A stretch of DNA of 64,000 nucleotides from Neisseria arctica (GTDB taxonomy: Bacteria > Pseudomonadota > Gammaproteobacteria > Burkholderiales > Neisseriaceae): contig NZ_CP091510.1 in NCBI RefSeq assembly GCF_022870905.1, positions 2,108,001 to 2,172,000 on the forward strand. Direction: 5' to 3'. How positions within the stretch are numbered: the first letter of the stretch is position 1; each line of letters starts with the position of its first letter. Below are positions 63,951 to 64,000 of the stretch, piece by piece. The notes beneath the pieces were generated by a model. That model worked only from the letters and a program-made list of their open reading frames with translations, searched no databases and was not told the DNA's origin. Position numbers and translations under genes: made by a program.

Positions 63951-64000
63951 TTATTTGCATTTGCTGCGATTGAGTTTACCGTAATTACCCACTACCGCAT
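63951..64000 (-). CDS. Possible C-terminal end of a gene cut by the window edge
   Basis: On the minus strand a frame entering from the right edge reads AVVGNYGKLNRSKCK and stops at TAA (63951-63953). Codon use fits the host, but 15 residues do not allow identification, and it may be chance. Confidence 0.25.
   Translation of the reverse strand, partial: AVVGNYGKLNRSKCK

Overview
This window is a chromosomal segment of a Neisseria species, most likely a commensal. The Neisseria DNA uptake sequence (core GCCGTCTGAA, in both ATGCCGTCTGAA and AGGCCGTCTGAA forms) occurs dozens of times, often as inverted pairs that double as terminators. Gene content fits: a penA-containing dcw cluster, two pilC adhesin genes, comEA beside an rRNA operon, an IS1016 relic and the widely separated carA/carB genes. 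The rRNA operon, the pilus genes and the PBP2 residue numbering all agree.

Positions 1-17654 (all minus strand) are the division and cell wall cluster, transcribed mraZ, rsmH, ftsL, penA, murE, murF, mraY, a truncated globin, murD, ftsW, murG, murC, ddl, ftsQ, ftsA, ftsZ (ftsZ runs off the left edge). It makes the peptidoglycan precursor from UDP-MurNAc-Ala-Glu to lipid II and assembles the divisome. The murE-murF junction is a disturbed spot holding an AT-rich small gene and the tail of a lost M23 peptidase gene.

Positions 17655-23350 hold a MidA-type methyltransferase, a tRNA-Met(CAT)/tRNA-Ala(GGC) pair, an orphan YejA-like peptide-binding protein, fabI and mscL. Positions 23350-29820 hold carB and carA, separated by about 2 kb of cargo: a LeuE-type exporter and an AT-rich gene that looks like an ADP-ribosyltransferase. 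Positions 30173-37372 carry two divergent pilC/pilY1 genes, followed by speA.

Positions 39344-41330 are a very AT-rich stretch with a decayed IS1016 and comEA, then a C-terminal fragment of a thiamine-binding protein. Positions 41960-47612 are a complete minus-strand rRNA operon (16S, tRNA-Ile, tRNA-Ala, 23S, 5S) with a consensus promoter and boxA sites.

Positions 48155-63326 hold ccsA/ypjD, ffh, rne, rluC, a HAD phosphatase, a SppA-type peptidase, a moxR/DUF58/transglutaminase set and tldD. The right end contains a well-formed Fur-box promoter and terminator with no ORF between them, a strong candidate for an iron-regulated small RNA (NrrF-like). The most promising unexplained items are the ADP-ribosyltransferase-like gene in the carAB spacer and this small RNA.
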